From an uncultured Chitinophaga sp. (GTDB lineage Bacteria; Bacteroidota; Bacteroidia; Chitinophagales; Chitinophagaceae), in contig NZ_CAMLHC010000037.1 of NCBI RefSeq assembly GCF_946479755.1, positions 14,728 through 78,727 on the forward strand: a stretch of DNA of 64,000 nucleotides, in the 5' to 3' direction. Below are positions 10,305-19,091 of this stretch, in pieces (position 1 is the first letter of the stretch; each line of letters starts with the position of its first letter). The notes below the pieces were generated by a model. The model had not been told where the DNA came from, did not search any database, and saw only the letters and a list, made by a program, of their open reading frames with translations. The translations under genes were made by a program, and so were the position numbers.

Positions 10305-11039
10305 ATGACAAAGCTGAGCGTAAATATCAACAAGTTTGCTACCCTGCGCAATGCACGGGGCGGCAACCTACCGGACATTCTTAAAGTGGCACAGGATTGC
10401 GAACGGTTCGGCGCTGACGGTATCACCGTACACCCCCGCCCGGACGAGCGTCATATCCGCTACCAGGACGTAAGAGACCTTAAACCCCTTGTCACTACCG
10501 AATTTAATATCGAAGGATACCCTTCCCGGGATTTTATGGACCTCGTACTGTCCGTAAAACCTCATCAGTGCACGCTGGTACCGGACCCACCGGACGCCAT
10601 CACTTCCAACACCGGCTGGGATACCATCCAACACCAGTCCCAACTGAAAGAAGTGATCAGTGAGCTGAAAAATGCAGGCATCCGCGTTTCCATCTTCCTC
10701 AACGCTGAACCAGACAAGGTAGAAGGCGCTAAAACCGCCGGCGCAGACCGTATCGAACTGTATACCGGCCCTTACGCGGAAGAATACACGAAAGCACGTA
10801 CACAACCGCAGAACCTCCAGCTGTTCAACGACTATAAAAACACCGCCCGCGAAGCCACCAACATCGGACTGGAACTGAACGCCGGCCATGACCTGAACCT
10901 CGACAACCTCCGCTTCTTTAAACTGCATATCCCGCAACTGAAAGAAGTGTCCATCGGTCATGCCCTCGTAGTCGATGCACTGTACTATGGCCTCGAGAAC
11001 ACCATCCAGCTGTATAAAAGACAACTGGCCGACCACTAA
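10305..11039 (+). CDS. pdxJ: Pyridoxine 5'-phosphate synthase
   Basis: 244 residues, the usual PdxJ length. It condenses 1-deoxy-D-xylulose 5-phosphate with 3-amino-2-oxopropyl phosphate to form pyridoxine 5'-phosphate, the ring-closing step of the DXP-dependent vitamin B6 route. Characteristic motifs: VNINKFATLRNARGG at the N-terminus, HPRPDERHIRYQDV, FNIEGYPS, CTLVPDPPDAITSN, VSIFLNAEPDK, TGPYAEEY, LELNAGHDLNLDNL and SIGHALVVDALYYGL. It stands alone between two terminators. No other B6 gene (pdxA, pdxB, serC) is near, so the pathway is dispersed. Confidence 0.97.
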   Translation: MTKLSVNINKFATLRNARGGNLPDILKVAQDCERFGADGITVHPRPDERHIRYQDVRDLKPLVTTEFNIEGYPSRDFMDLVLSVKPHQCTLVPDPPDAITSNTGWDTIQHQSQLKEVISELKNAGIRVSIFLNAEPDKVEGAKTAGADRIELYTGPYAEEYTKARTQPQNLQLFNDYKNTAREATNIGLELNAGHDLNLDNLRFFKLHIPQLKEVSIGHALVVDALYYGLENTIQLYKRQLADH

Positions 11040-11057
11040 CAACAACATAAAATATAA

Positions 11058-11099
11058 AAAAGATACCCGTTTGATATATCAAACGGGTATCTTTTTTTA
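11058..11099. terminator. Bidirectional terminator after pdxJ
   Basis: A near-perfect palindrome: AAAAAGATACCCGTTTGAT pairs with ATCAAACGGGTATCTTTTT. It has a stem of about 19 bp and almost no loop, flanked by an A run on the left and a T run on the right. It can end pdxJ transcripts and also transcripts arriving from lon on the other strand. Confidence 0.85.
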
Positions 11100-11171
11100 T
11101 ATCCTTATGCCTCGCTGCTGTCTCCGCGAATCAGAAAAATCAGTAACCATCATGTCCGTCACGGTTAAATA

Positions 11172-11204
11172 TTAAAGCCATTCCGCTGAGAGGAATGGCT
11201 TTAA
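11172..11204. other. Isolated 13-bp hairpin between pdxJ and lon
   Basis: TTAAAGCCATTCC (11172-11184) and GGAATGGCTTTAA (11192-11204) form a perfect 13-bp stem with a 7-base loop. There is no T tract on either side. It lies about 180 bases past the lon stop codon and 130 past pdxJ. The rest of 11100-11386 shows no credible gene. Confidence 0.6.
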
Positions 11205-11386
11205 GAACCCTTAAAACAATCAACATGATGCTCATACCGGGGTCACAACAAAACCGATATGAACTTTTAAAAAATTGCTGCCAGGACTGGCAACAAAATA
11301 ACTTTATGCTAAAACTAAAACTAATTCACTTTTATGTGCACCACGCAGTGGAAATACCCTTTCGGTGTTTCCACCGTTCCGGTGGC

Positions 11387-13789
11387 TTACTTCTTTAATA
11401 ACGCTATTTCCAGCACTTGGTTCATTTCTCTTACATAATGAAATTTCATGCCTTTGATATATGAAGGATTTATGTCTTTTATATCCTTCTCATTCTGCCA
11501 GCATAAGATAATTTCCTTGATACCTGCCCTTTTGGCGGCCAGAATTTTTTCTTTGATGCCGCCTACCGGCAGTACCTGCCCTCTCAACGTAATCTCCCCG
11601 CTCATGGCCAGGTAAGATTTTACCCTCCGGCCTGTAAATACGGAAGCCAACGCTGTCAGCATGGTGATACCTGCACTGGGACCGTCTTTCGGCACCGCAC
11701 CTTCCGGCACGTGTACGTGTACGTTCTTCGTATGGAAGATTTTCGGGTCCAGCTTCAGCATAGCAGGGTTGGACTGTAAATAGGTCAGGGCCGTTACGGC
11801 AGACTCTTTCATCACATTACCCAGGTTACCTGTCAGCTTCAGTTCCCCTTTGCCTTCGCTCAGGCTGCTTTCGATGAACAGGATATCGCCGCCCACGTAG
11901 GTCCAGGCCAGTCCTACGGCAACGCCCGGAGGATTGCCCACTTTATAGATCTCGTTGGAATAACGGGGCCTGCCCAGTATCCGCTCTATGTCTGCATCGG
12001 TGATGTTTTCCGGCAGCTTACGCTCCATGGCCACTTCTTTGGCCAGGTTGCGCATGATAGCGGCAAAAAGCCTGTCCAGTTCCCGGACGCCGCTTTCGCG
12101 GGTATAGTCCGCAATAACATGTTCGATAACGTTATTGCCTATCTTGAATTTTGCGTCTTTCAGGCCGTGCGCCTCCTTCTGTTTGGGCAGCAGGTGGCGT
12201 TTGGCGATCTCGGTCTTTTCTTCGATGGAATAACCGCTGAGGTCAATGATTTCCAGCCTGTCGCGCAGCGCAGGGTGGATAGCGTTGATATTGTTCGCTG
12301 TCGCGATAAACAACACTTTGCTCAGATCGAATTCCAGCTCGAGGTAGTTATCGTAGAAAGTGCTGTTCTGCTCGGGGTCCAGTACTTCCAGCAGGGCTGA
12401 ACTCGGGTCGCCGCGCAGATCGTTGCCGATCTTGTCAATTTCATCGAGGATCATGACAGGGTTGGCAGATTTGATTTTGCGGATGGATTGTATCACCCGT
12501 CCCGGCATAGCGCCGATATAGGTTTTACGGTGACCTCTGATCTCGCTTTCATCGTGCAGTCCGCCGAGGCTCAACCGCACGTATTTACGACCCACCGCGC
12601 TGGCAATAGAGCGGCCGAGGGAAGTTTTACCAATACCTGGAGGGCCTACGAAACACAGGATCGGTGATTTCATATCCCCTTTCAGTTTCAGTACCGCCAG
12701 GTATTCCAGGATGCGCTCCTTGATTTTTTCCATGCCGTAATGGTCATGGTCCAGTATTTTTTTCGCCTTTTTCAGGTCATAGCTGTCAGTGGTATATTCG
12801 CCCCAGGGCAGGTCCAGCAACAGGTCCAGGTGGTTGTACACCACGCTGTAGTCCGGCGTGCTGGGATGCATCCGTTCCAGTTTCTCGATTCCTTTGGCAA
12901 AGGCTTCTGCCGCAGTGGCCGGCCATTTCTTTTCTTCCGCTTTGCGCTTCATTTCCTTCAGCTCGCGGTCGTTGGCGTCGCCACCCAGCTCCTCCTTGAT
13001 GGACTTCATCTGCTGTTGCAGAAAGTAGTCACGCTGCTGTTTGTCGAGATCTGCCTTGGTTTTATTGGTGATTTTGTTTTTCAGTTCTGCCAGCTGCAAC
13101 TCTGTCTGCAACAGTTTCATCAACAGTTCTGCACGGGTGCGCAGGTTGTTGATTTCCAGCAGTTGCTGTTTGTCTTTCAGGTCAGAGTTGAGGTTGGAAG
13201 ACACGAAATGCACCAGGAAAGAAGCATTTTCGATGTTTTTGAGGATAATGCTCGCTTCCGAAGGCAGGTTGGGCGACAGCTGGATGATCTGTGCTGCCAG
13301 GTCTTTGATAGAGGAGATATAAGCCTCAAATTCAGAATCGTCTTCCGCCGCCTCGTCCTGTAGCAGGTCTATCCGGGCTTTGAAATACGGATCTTCTGCA
13401 ACAATCTCTTTTATCTTGAAGCGTTTACGGCCCTGGATGATGATGGTAGTGCCGCCGTCCGGCATTTTGATGAGTTTGACGATGCGGGCCACTGTGCCCA
13501 CCTCGCTGAGATCGGCCACATTGGGATCTTCGATGGAACTGTCTTTCTGTGCCACCACACCGATCAATTTGTCAGCCTTGTATGCGTCGTTAACTGCCTT
13601 TATGGATTTATCCCTGCCCACAGTGATCGGTAAAACCACACCGGGAAACAGGACGGTATTGCGCAATGGTAATAATGCCAGTTCATCGGGAATATTATCT
13701 TCCTCCTGACCCTCCCCGTCTTCATTCAAAGGGATAATAGGCATAAACTCCATTTCATCTTCCGAATTTCCTAAATAAAATCTGTTCAT
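11387..13789 (-). CDS. lon: ATP-dependent Lon protease
   Basis: 800 residues, a complete LonA. It is a cytosolic AAA+ serine protease that degrades misfolded and regulatory proteins. Domains in order: a LAN substrate-binding N-terminal domain (about 35-230, with [20 protein letters not shown]), a coiled-coil linker (about 230-300), a AAA+ module with Walker A GPPGIGKT at 382-389 and Walker B MILDEID near 446-452, and a C-terminal protease domain with catalytic Ser705 in KDGPSAG and the partner Lys in GGIKEK (748 by spacing). The acidic N-terminal tail (residues 10-35) is typical of Bacteroidota Lon. It is monocistronic. Confidence 0.98.
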   Translation of the reverse strand: MNRFYLGNSEDEMEFMPIIPLNEDGEGQEEDNIPDELALLPLRNTVLFPGVVLPITVGRDKSIKAVNDAYKADKLIGVVAQKDSSIEDPNVADLSEVGTVARIVKLIKMPDGGTTIIIQGRKRFKIKEIVAEDPYFKARIDLLQDEAAEDDSEFEAYISSIKDLAAQIIQLSPNLPSEASIILKNIENASFLVHFVSSNLNSDLKDKQQLLEINNLRTRAELLMKLLQTELQLAELKNKITNKTKADLDKQQRDYFLQQQMKSIKEELGGDANDRELKEMKRKAEEKKWPATAAEAFAKGIEKLERMHPSTPDYSVVYNHLDLLLDLPWGEYTTDSYDLKKAKKILDHDHYGMEKIKERILEYLAVLKLKGDMKSPILCFVGPPGIGKTSLGRSIASAVGRKYVRLSLGGLHDESEIRGHRKTYIGAMPGRVIQSIRKIKSANPVMILDEIDKIGNDLRGDPSSALLEVLDPEQNSTFYDNYLELEFDLSKVLFIATANNINAIHPALRDRLEIIDLSGYSIEEKTEIAKRHLLPKQKEAHGLKDAKFKIGNNVIEHVIADYTRESGVRELDRLFAAIMRNLAKEVAMERKLPENITDADIERILGRPRYSNEIYKVGNPPGVAVGLAWTYVGGDILFIESSLSEGKGELKLTGNLGNVMKESAVTALTYLQSNPAMLKLDPKIFHTKNVHVHVPEGAVPKDGPSAGITMLTALASVFTGRRVKSYLAMSGEITLRGQVLPVGGIKEKILAAKRAGIKEIILCWQNEKDIKDINPSYIKGMKFHYVREMNQVLEIALLKK

Positions 13790-13980
13790 CTGAGATATTT
13801 AATGCCCGGAGGACATTCTGGCAGAAAATGCTGCAGAAGCCTCCGTTTTTTTATGCACTCCTACCTTGTCAAGTTTGGTGCCAAGTGACGAGTTGTCATC
13901 CCGCAAAGTACTTCAGCTGCCCTTATTTTGCAAGCGCGCAAAGAGCGATAAAGAAAGCGAGATCGGGAAAGCTGATAAAG
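13790..13980. other. Intergenic region upstream of lon
   Basis: Upstream side of lon. No convincing gene is present: short frames here have no start context and run through the hairpin element that follows. The part from about 13928 is purine-rich on the plus strand (GCAAAGAGCGATAAAGAAAG) and leads directly into the inverted repeat at 13981-14069. Confidence 0.4.
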
Positions 13981-14069
13981 AAGAAGCGGAGATCACATTG
14001 GAGATTATTGTGTTATATCGACTATATCGACATGATCAACAATATTCTCCTATGTGGTCTCCGCTTCTT
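13981..14069. repeat. Long imperfect inverted repeat (intergenic hairpin)
   Basis: Arms 13981-14011 and 14039-14069 pair over 31 positions with two mismatches and one G-T pair. The outer 12 bp (AAGAAGCGGAGA with TCTCCGCTTCTT) are perfect. The loop carries TATATCGAC twice in tandem. It lies between divergently read lon (upstream side) and the end of a minus-strand outer-membrane protein gene. There is no T tract, so it is not a classical terminator. The words GCGGAGATC and GGAGATTA recur at about 32290-32320. Confidence 0.75.
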
Positions 14070-14116
14070 TGCGTTCTTACAAAAATACGGGCTTCTTTTA
14101 TGCTTTGCGTGAGCAA

Positions 14117-14725
14117 CTACAGGGTTACACCCACACCCAGCTGAATGCTCTGGTTTTTCCAGTTGCTGGTGCTGGTAACGCTTTCGATGCCTTTTACGTC
14201 ATTGAAGCCAATGATGTAACGGGCGCTGACATTTACGATCGGCAGCTGCAACCACAGGCCGGCCACACCGGAAATTTCGCCACCTTTAAAGGCAGTATTG
14301 GCAGCACCGAAAACTTTTCTGTCGCTCACCATGGCGCCGAACTGAGGACCTACCTGCAGTTTCAGACGGGGAGTACCAAGGTCGATATTGGCAAGCAAAG
14401 GAATGCTCAGGTAGTTCAGATTAACTTTTTTACGGTTATCGGAGGTGCTTACACCTTCGTAGATATCGCTGAATTTATCCGTGGTTTCTGTTTTAGTAGA
14501 TGAGAAGATCACTTCACCCTGCACACCAAAACCTTTTACCAGATTTAACTGTGCGAAACCTCCGAGATGGTAGCCTAATTTGAATCCGTCCTGAAATCCG
14601 GAACCATCCAGTTTTCCAAGGTTGGCGCCACCTTTAATACCAAAGCGCAGTAATTTTTGTGCGCTGACAGTGGTGGTAACAGCGGTCATTGCGAGCATGG
14701 CAACGGCGAGAAACAGTTTTTTCAT
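14117..14725 (-). CDS. Outer-membrane beta-barrel protein
   Basis: 202 residues. A clear signal peptide (MKKLFLAVAMLAMTAVTTTVSAQ) is followed by a repeated pattern of amphipathic strands: FGIKGGANLGKL, YHLGGFAQLNLV, GFGVQGEVIFSS, LNYLSIPLLANIDL, LKLQVGPQFGAMVS, and a terminal strand SIQLGVGVTL. This is the PorT-like or OMP_b-brl_2 pattern of small eight-strand barrels common in Bacteroidota. The substrate or role is unknown. It is monocistronic, with the hairpin element 13981-14069 just past its stop. Confidence 0.85.
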   Translation of the reverse strand: MKKLFLAVAMLAMTAVTTTVSAQKLLRFGIKGGANLGKLDGSGFQDGFKLGYHLGGFAQLNLVKGFGVQGEVIFSSTKTETTDKFSDIYEGVSTSDNRKKVNLNYLSIPLLANIDLGTPRLKLQVGPQFGAMVSDRKVFGAANTAFKGGEISGVAGLWLQLPIVNVSARYIIGFNDVKGIESVTSTSNWKNQSIQLGVGVTL

Positions 14726-14838
14726 AATTGTATTGTTGTTAGTAATGGTTAAAATTATAGACGCCCGAACAGTAAAATACCCCTACTTATCTCAGGGAGA
14801 TTCCCTAGATACAAATTCCGTGCTATTTGTTAAAGAAA

Positions 14839-15747
14839 TCAGAAACTGTAGGACAGCCGGGCGGTGAAATAGCCCATCAATTGCAGCTCAGGGCCGGTTA
14901 AGGGCTTAAAAACAGTGAAGGAAGGAGAAAAAGTAAACTGGTTAAAAAGATAGGAAGCATTGATGGTGCAATCAATGGCGCGGGGCTCAAAACCGGTATG
15001 GTCTTCAAAACTCAGCACTTTCCCGGGGCGCCCTTTATTCGGTTTCATTTTGGGAGAGCGGCCCATATAGCGGAAAGCGGACAGCTGGCTGTAATAGTTG
15101 GCCGTACCCATGGTGAGCGACAGGGAGGGCTGCAACAACAACGCATCACCGGACGTCAGCAGGCCATCAAAAATAAACGGATGCCGCACCGTGGCGATCA
15201 CGTTAAAATCGCTGCCGGTCACCTGTTCCTTCAAACGCCGAGTGCCGCTGGTATAGGAGCCCCAGCCCAAATCCAGGCTGATGCCCATATGCAGCCACCA
15301 CTTACGGTAATAGAAATAAGAAAATATTTCGTTGTTGATCGGCGTGGCCGGAACATCAGTGGAATCGGCAAAAAGGTAACGGGTATACGAAATGCCGGTG
15401 AGAAAATTTCTTTTTTTCGTATAGTCGTAGCCGGCAGTAAAGTCCCATTCAAACCAGTGATTTTTGTCGGTATCGAAGAGATAATAGCCGCTGGCGCCGG
15501 CGGTAATGCCACTTTTATGATACCAGGTCAGGGAGGGGGAAAGGTAAGCCTTCATGACGATCGGCTGTTCCAGGTTGACGGTCTTGGCGCCGTAAGCGGG
15601 ATTGTTGCCATAACTCAGTGATGCCACGACTTCACTTTTCTGTTGTTTATTCAGCAGTGAATCCAACTGCCTTTCAAGATCCGCCAGGGACTGGCCCTCA
15701 GCGAAAACACTGCAAAACAGTAGCAGACATGTCAGGAATACGCGCAT
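14839..15747 (-). CDS. Predicted outer-membrane protein of unknown function
   Basis: 302 residues from the ATG at 15747, which gives a proper signal peptide (MRVFLTCLLLFCSVFAEGQ); an upstream ATG at 15768 would add seven residues ahead of it. After a short helical region (SLADLERQLDSLLNKQQ) the chain is rich in aromatic, alternating strands (LTWYHKSGITAGASGYYLF, WWLHMGISLDLGWGSY) and ends in a final strand with C-terminal Phe (FTARLSYSF), as in beta-barrels. I cannot name a family. It sits downstream of the metallophosphoesterase on the same strand, with a 16-nt tandem-repeat hairpin between them. Confidence 0.7.
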   Translation of the reverse strand: MRVFLTCLLLFCSVFAEGQSLADLERQLDSLLNKQQKSEVVASLSYGNNPAYGAKTVNLEQPIVMKAYLSPSLTWYHKSGITAGASGYYLFDTDKNHWFEWDFTAGYDYTKKRNFLTGISYTRYLFADSTDVPATPINNEIFSYFYYRKWWLHMGISLDLGWGSYTSGTRRLKEQVTGSDFNVIATVRHPFIFDGLLTSGDALLLQPSLSLTMGTANYYSQLSAFRYMGRSPKMKPNKGRPGKVLSFEDHTGFEPRAIDCTINASYLFNQFTFSPSFTVFKPLTGPELQLMGYFTARLSYSF

Positions 15748-15778
15748 TGAACAAGAGATACAGGCCACAATATAGCAT

Positions 15779-15887
15779 ATTTTGGGATTTACGGATTTTG
15801 GGATTTACGAATTTTGGGATTTCGGGGATCCTGGAGGGATGATCTTCCTGAAATCCCAAAATCAAAAAATCAAAAAATCCGTAAATC
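15779..15887. repeat. Three tandem 16-nt repeats forming one arm of a long hairpin
   Basis: ATTTTGGGATTTACGG (15779-15794), ATTTTGGGATTTACGA (15795-15810) and ATTTTGGGATTTCGGG (15811-15826) are tandem copies. The 41 bases 15786-15826 are matched in inverse orientation by about 15847-15887, with 34 of 41 positions pairing. The loop contains GGATCC. The right arm ends at the stop codon of the metallophosphoesterase gene (minus strand). Confidence 0.8.
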
Positions 15888-17155
15888 TACACAAGATCTA
15901 TCACCGTAATTTCCGGCAATACGCCTACCCTGCCCGGGTAGCCAAGGAACCCAAAGCCCCTGTTCACATACAGGCGTTGCTCCCCTACTTTGTACAGGCC
16001 GGCCCATTCCTTATAGAAGTACTGGGCGGGGCTCCATTTGAGGCCGGGTATTTCCACGCCGAACTGCATGCCATGGGTATGGCCGGCGAGGGTGAGGTCA
16101 ATATCCGGGAACTCAGGACGGACCTGGGCATCCCAGTGGGTGGGGTCGTGCGACATCAGGATTTTGAAGGGGATGTGGTCTATCCCGTCATAAGCGCGGC
16201 GAAGGTCGCCGTGGCGGGGGAAACGTTTGATGGCGCTCCAGTTTTCCACACCGAGGAGGGCAATCTGCCCGCCATCTTTCTCCAGCACAACGTTTTCGTT
16301 CATCATGAGTTTCCATCCCAGCTCACCGTGTACCGCCTTGAGGCGTTCCAGGTTCTTCATCTGCATTTCACTGTGACCGGCAGGCGTTTTATCGGGCCAG
16401 GGGTAATAGTCGCCATAGTCGTGGTTGCCCAGCGTTGAGAATACGCCCATGGGCGCCTTTACCTGGCTGAATACGTCCATCCACTGGGCCATTTCGTCTG
16501 CGCGGTCGTTCACCAGGTCACCGGTAAACAGCACCAGGTCCGGTTTCTGGGCGTTGATCATGTTCACGCCTTTGATCACGGCCTCGCGGTTGGCGAAGCT
16601 GCCGGAGTGGATGTCTGAGATCTGTACGATACGCATTCCCTTGAAAGCACCGGGCAGATTTTTAAATGCCAGTTTTATTTTATGGACGCGGTAATTGTAT
16701 TTATTGGAGAAGCCGTAGACCAGGGTGCCGAACAGGCTGCCGCCGGCGATGAGGCCGAGGCGGCTGAGAAACTGCGAGCGACTGATGCCGTTTGCGGCGC
16801 CGGCTACGGTAGCGGTGGTTTTTTCCGGGGTAAAGCGGTGGATAAGCCATACCACGCCGCGGCGCACGTCATCTATCAGCAGGAATACCACGGCCAGCAG
16901 CTTGGCCACTACCAGTCCGAGGAAGATGGCCACCAGGTAGGACTTCAGCTGGGCGGGCCAGGCATGCCAGTGGATATATGGCAGCAGCAGCACCATCACG
17001 ATGCAGATGGCAGACACCGACCAGTAGGCAGCATAGGTGATGGTCCTTACACGGGGCAGCGACATGTATACCATGGCGCGTACCGCCTGGAACACGTAGA
17101 GGTCCAACAACAACAGGAAAACAACTAATATAATAGAATTCAGTCCGGGTCGCAT
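15887..17155 (-). CDS. Membrane-anchored metallophosphoesterase
   Basis: 422 residues. The N-terminal third has membrane segments at about 5-25, 41-60 and 73-95, and another hydrophobic helix at about 130-150 after a basic RSQFLSR. The C-terminal domain is a calcineurin-like phosphoesterase with all metal-binding motifs: D181-I-H183, GD at 212-213, GNHD at 243-246, a later SHDP and GHTHG. This matches the YkuE/YaeI-like group of membrane phosphodiesterases, some of which act on lipids or cell-wall polymers; the actual substrate here is unknown. It probably faces the periplasm (inference). The gene has its own upstream region shared divergently with the UPF0173 gene. Confidence 0.9.
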   Translation of the reverse strand: MRPGLNSIILVVFLLLLDLYVFQAVRAMVYMSLPRVRTITYAAYWSVSAICIVMVLLLPYIHWHAWPAQLKSYLVAIFLGLVVAKLLAVVFLLIDDVRRGVVWLIHRFTPEKTTATVAGAANGISRSQFLSRLGLIAGGSLFGTLVYGFSNKYNYRVHKIKLAFKNLPGAFKGMRIVQISDIHSGSFANREAVIKGVNMINAQKPDLVLFTGDLVNDRADEMAQWMDVFSQVKAPMGVFSTLGNHDYGDYYPWPDKTPAGHSEMQMKNLERLKAVHGELGWKLMMNENVVLEKDGGQIALLGVENWSAIKRFPRHGDLRRAYDGIDHIPFKILMSHDPTHWDAQVRPEFPDIDLTLAGHTHGMQFGVEIPGLKWSPAQYFYKEWAGLYKVGEQRLYVNRGFGFLGYPGRVGVLPEITVIDLV

Positions 17156-17541
17156 TATAAATAATTAATATAAAAATTAACAGAAAGGCAAATTAACACA
17201 AGTTATCCGTCCCAAAAAGTTAAAACGGACGACTGGCAGCTATGCAGACGAATAACAACCGGATAAATTGCCCGGTTTTAAATTAAATTTCAAAACCGGG
17301 CATCTTACCGCATATATATTAATTATATATTAAATATCAACCATAACAGGATCTGGGCTTATCAGGACACTTTGTGAATAAATAAATATACTACAGCGCC
17401 GGAATTGTTGCTATTCGTTGTATTTTTGTCCGATTCAGGTAACTTTTAACAATTAATGACCGGGTTAGTGATTTATTGGGCGAAAGCTTACATTCATCAT
17501 TCATAGCCCGGAATTCGTTTTTTTTACCTAAACTTGAGACC
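17156..17541. other. Divergent intergenic region with a hairpin
   Basis: 386 bases between two divergent genes, with no coding frame. TGCCCGGTTTT (17269-17279) and AAAACCGGGCA (17292-17302) form a perfect 11-bp stem with a 12-base AT-rich loop and no T tract, so it is upstream of both genes rather than a terminator. TATTTTTG at 17421-17428 fits a -7 element for the rightward gene and would give a leader of about 105 nt. Confidence 0.5.
17421..17428 (+). promoter_or_regulatory. Putative -7 element for UPF0173 gene
   Basis: TATTTTTG matches TAnnTTTG about 113 bases upstream of the ATG at 17542. TTG triplets lie nearby, but none is at the ideal -33 spacing. Confidence 0.4.
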
Positions 17542-18222
17542 ATGAGATACACCAATTACGGTCATTCCTGCTTTGCAGTGGAGATAAAAGGCAAACGGAT
17601 ACTTTTTGACCCGTTCATTACGCACAATGAGCTGGCTAAAAAGATAGACGTTCAGACGATACAGGCGGATTATATTTTTGTGTCCCATGGCCATGAAGAC
17701 CATGTGGCGGACCTGATTTCGCTGGCGAAGCGGACAGGGGCCATGGTGGTATCCAACTTTGAGATCGTTACCTGGGCGGGCAAACAGGGGTTGACCAAAC
17801 TGCACCCGATGAACACGGGCGGTAAATGGAAGTTCGATTTCGGTACCGTGAAATGTGTGGTAGCACAGCATTCCAGCTGTCTGCCAGACGGTTCTTACGG
17901 TGGCAACCCGATGGGCTTTGTGTTTATGACTGACGAAGGCAATTTTTACTACAGCGGTGATACGGCGCTGACGCTGGACATGGAGCTGATCCCGGATATT
18001 ACCGAGCTGGATTTTGCCGTTTTGCCGATTGGTGATAATTTCACCATGGGCCCGGAAGACGCCATTGCCGCGGCCGAAATGATTGACTGTGAAAAAATAA
18101 TCGGTATCCACTACGACACCTTCGGGTATATCAAAATAGACAAGAAGGAAGTCACGCAGCTGTTTGACGAAGCCGGCGTGGAGCTGTTGCTGCCTGAAAT
18201 AGGTAGTACCATAGAGGTTTGA
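17542..18222 (+). CDS. UPF0173 family metal-dependent hydrolase
   Basis: 226 residues from the ATG at 17542. The start is set by MRYTNYGHSCFAVEIKGKRILFDPF, the usual N-terminus of this family; an upstream in-frame start would only add an unrelated 22-residue lead. It is a metallo-beta-lactamase fold protein: VSHGHEDHVAD (HxHxDH), AQHSSCLPDG, YSGDTALTLDMELI and IHYDTF supply the metal ligands. The physiological substrate of this family is not established. No signal peptide, so cytosolic. Confidence 0.92.
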   Translation: MRYTNYGHSCFAVEIKGKRILFDPFITHNELAKKIDVQTIQADYIFVSHGHEDHVADLISLAKRTGAMVVSNFEIVTWAGKQGLTKLHPMNTGGKWKFDFGTVKCVVAQHSSCLPDGSYGGNPMGFVFMTDEGNFYYSGDTALTLDMELIPDITELDFAVLPIGDNFTMGPEDAIAAAEMIDCEKIIGIHYDTFGYIKIDKKEVTQLFDEAGVELLLPEIGSTIEV

Positions 18223-18290
18223 GGAAGAAGCGATCCTGCTATTTAATCCTTTATCCTATAAATGAACCTTTGAATTTTTTAAATTAGACA

Positions 18291-19091
18291 ATGGCTAGAG
18301 TAATCGCAATCGCTAATCAGAAAGGTGGGGTAGGAAAAACAACCAGTGCAATCAACCTGGCAAGCAGCCTGGCTGTGCTGGAATTTAAAACATTGCTGGT
18401 AGATGCTGATCCCCAGGCAAACAGCACCACGGGACTGGGCTTTGACCTGCGGAATGTGCAGCAGAGCCTGTATGACTGCATGGTAAACGATGTGCAGGCC
18501 AGAGATGTGATACTGGAATCCGATACGCCCAACCTGAAAGTATTGCCTTCCCATATTGACCTGGTAGGTGCTGAACTGGAACTGATCAATCACCCCCAGC
18601 GTGAGCGGGTGATGAAGCAGGTTGTGGATGCGGTAAAGGATGATTACGATTTTGTGATCGTAGACTGTTCCCCTTCACTGGGACTGATCACGGTGAATGC
18701 CCTGGTGGCTTCCAACGCGGTGATCATCCCGGTACAATGTGAATTTTTTGCACTGGAAGGTCTGGGCAAATTGCTCAACACCATCAAGATCGTCCAGAGC
18801 AGACTGAATACAGACCTGGAAATTGAAGGTATCCTGATGACCATGTACGATGGCCGTCTGCGCCTCAGCAACCAGGTGGTGGACGAAGTGAAGCAGCATT
18901 TTGAGGAAAGCGTATTCAACACCATCATCCATCGTAATACCAAACTGGGAGAAGCGCCCAGCTTTGGTAAATCTGTTATTATGTACGATGCAGCCAGCAC
19001 CGGTGCCATCAACTACCTGAACCTGGCCAAGGAAATACTGCAGAAGCATAACTACACGAAAATTAAATCCAAAGACAAAATCTTAAAATGA
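18291..19091 (+). CDS. parA: ParA-family chromosome-partitioning ATPase
   Basis: 266 residues. The deviant Walker A box KGGVGKTTSAIN (11-22) at the very N-terminus, DADPQANST and VDCSPSLGL identify a chromosomal Soj-type ParA without the N-terminal DNA-binding domain of plasmid types. With ParB and parS it segregates replication origins and influences initiation. Its stop overlaps the parB start by 4 bp (ATGA), indicating translational coupling. No parS-like 16-mer was noticed in the gene pair, but I could not search systematically. Confidence 0.96.
   Translation: MARVIAIANQKGGVGKTTSAINLASSLAVLEFKTLLVDADPQANSTTGLGFDLRNVQQSLYDCMVNDVQARDVILESDTPNLKVLPSHIDLVGAELELINHPQRERVMKQVVDAVKDDYDFVIVDCSPSLGLITVNALVASNAVIIPVQCEFFALEGLGKLLNTIKIVQSRLNTDLEIEGILMTMYDGRLRLSNQVVDEVKQHFEESVFNTIIHRNTKLGEAPSFGKSVIMYDAASTGAINYLNLAKEILQKHNYTKIKSKDKILK

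Noticed and set aside
11195..11398. 67-codon frame between pdxJ and lon
   Set aside because: It begins inside a hairpin and overlaps the lon end, and its translation has no domain, signal or compositional support.
13828..14144. Two overlapping short frames upstream of lon
   Set aside because: Both run through the 13981-14069 inverted repeat and overlap each other in different frames; there is no protein-like composition.
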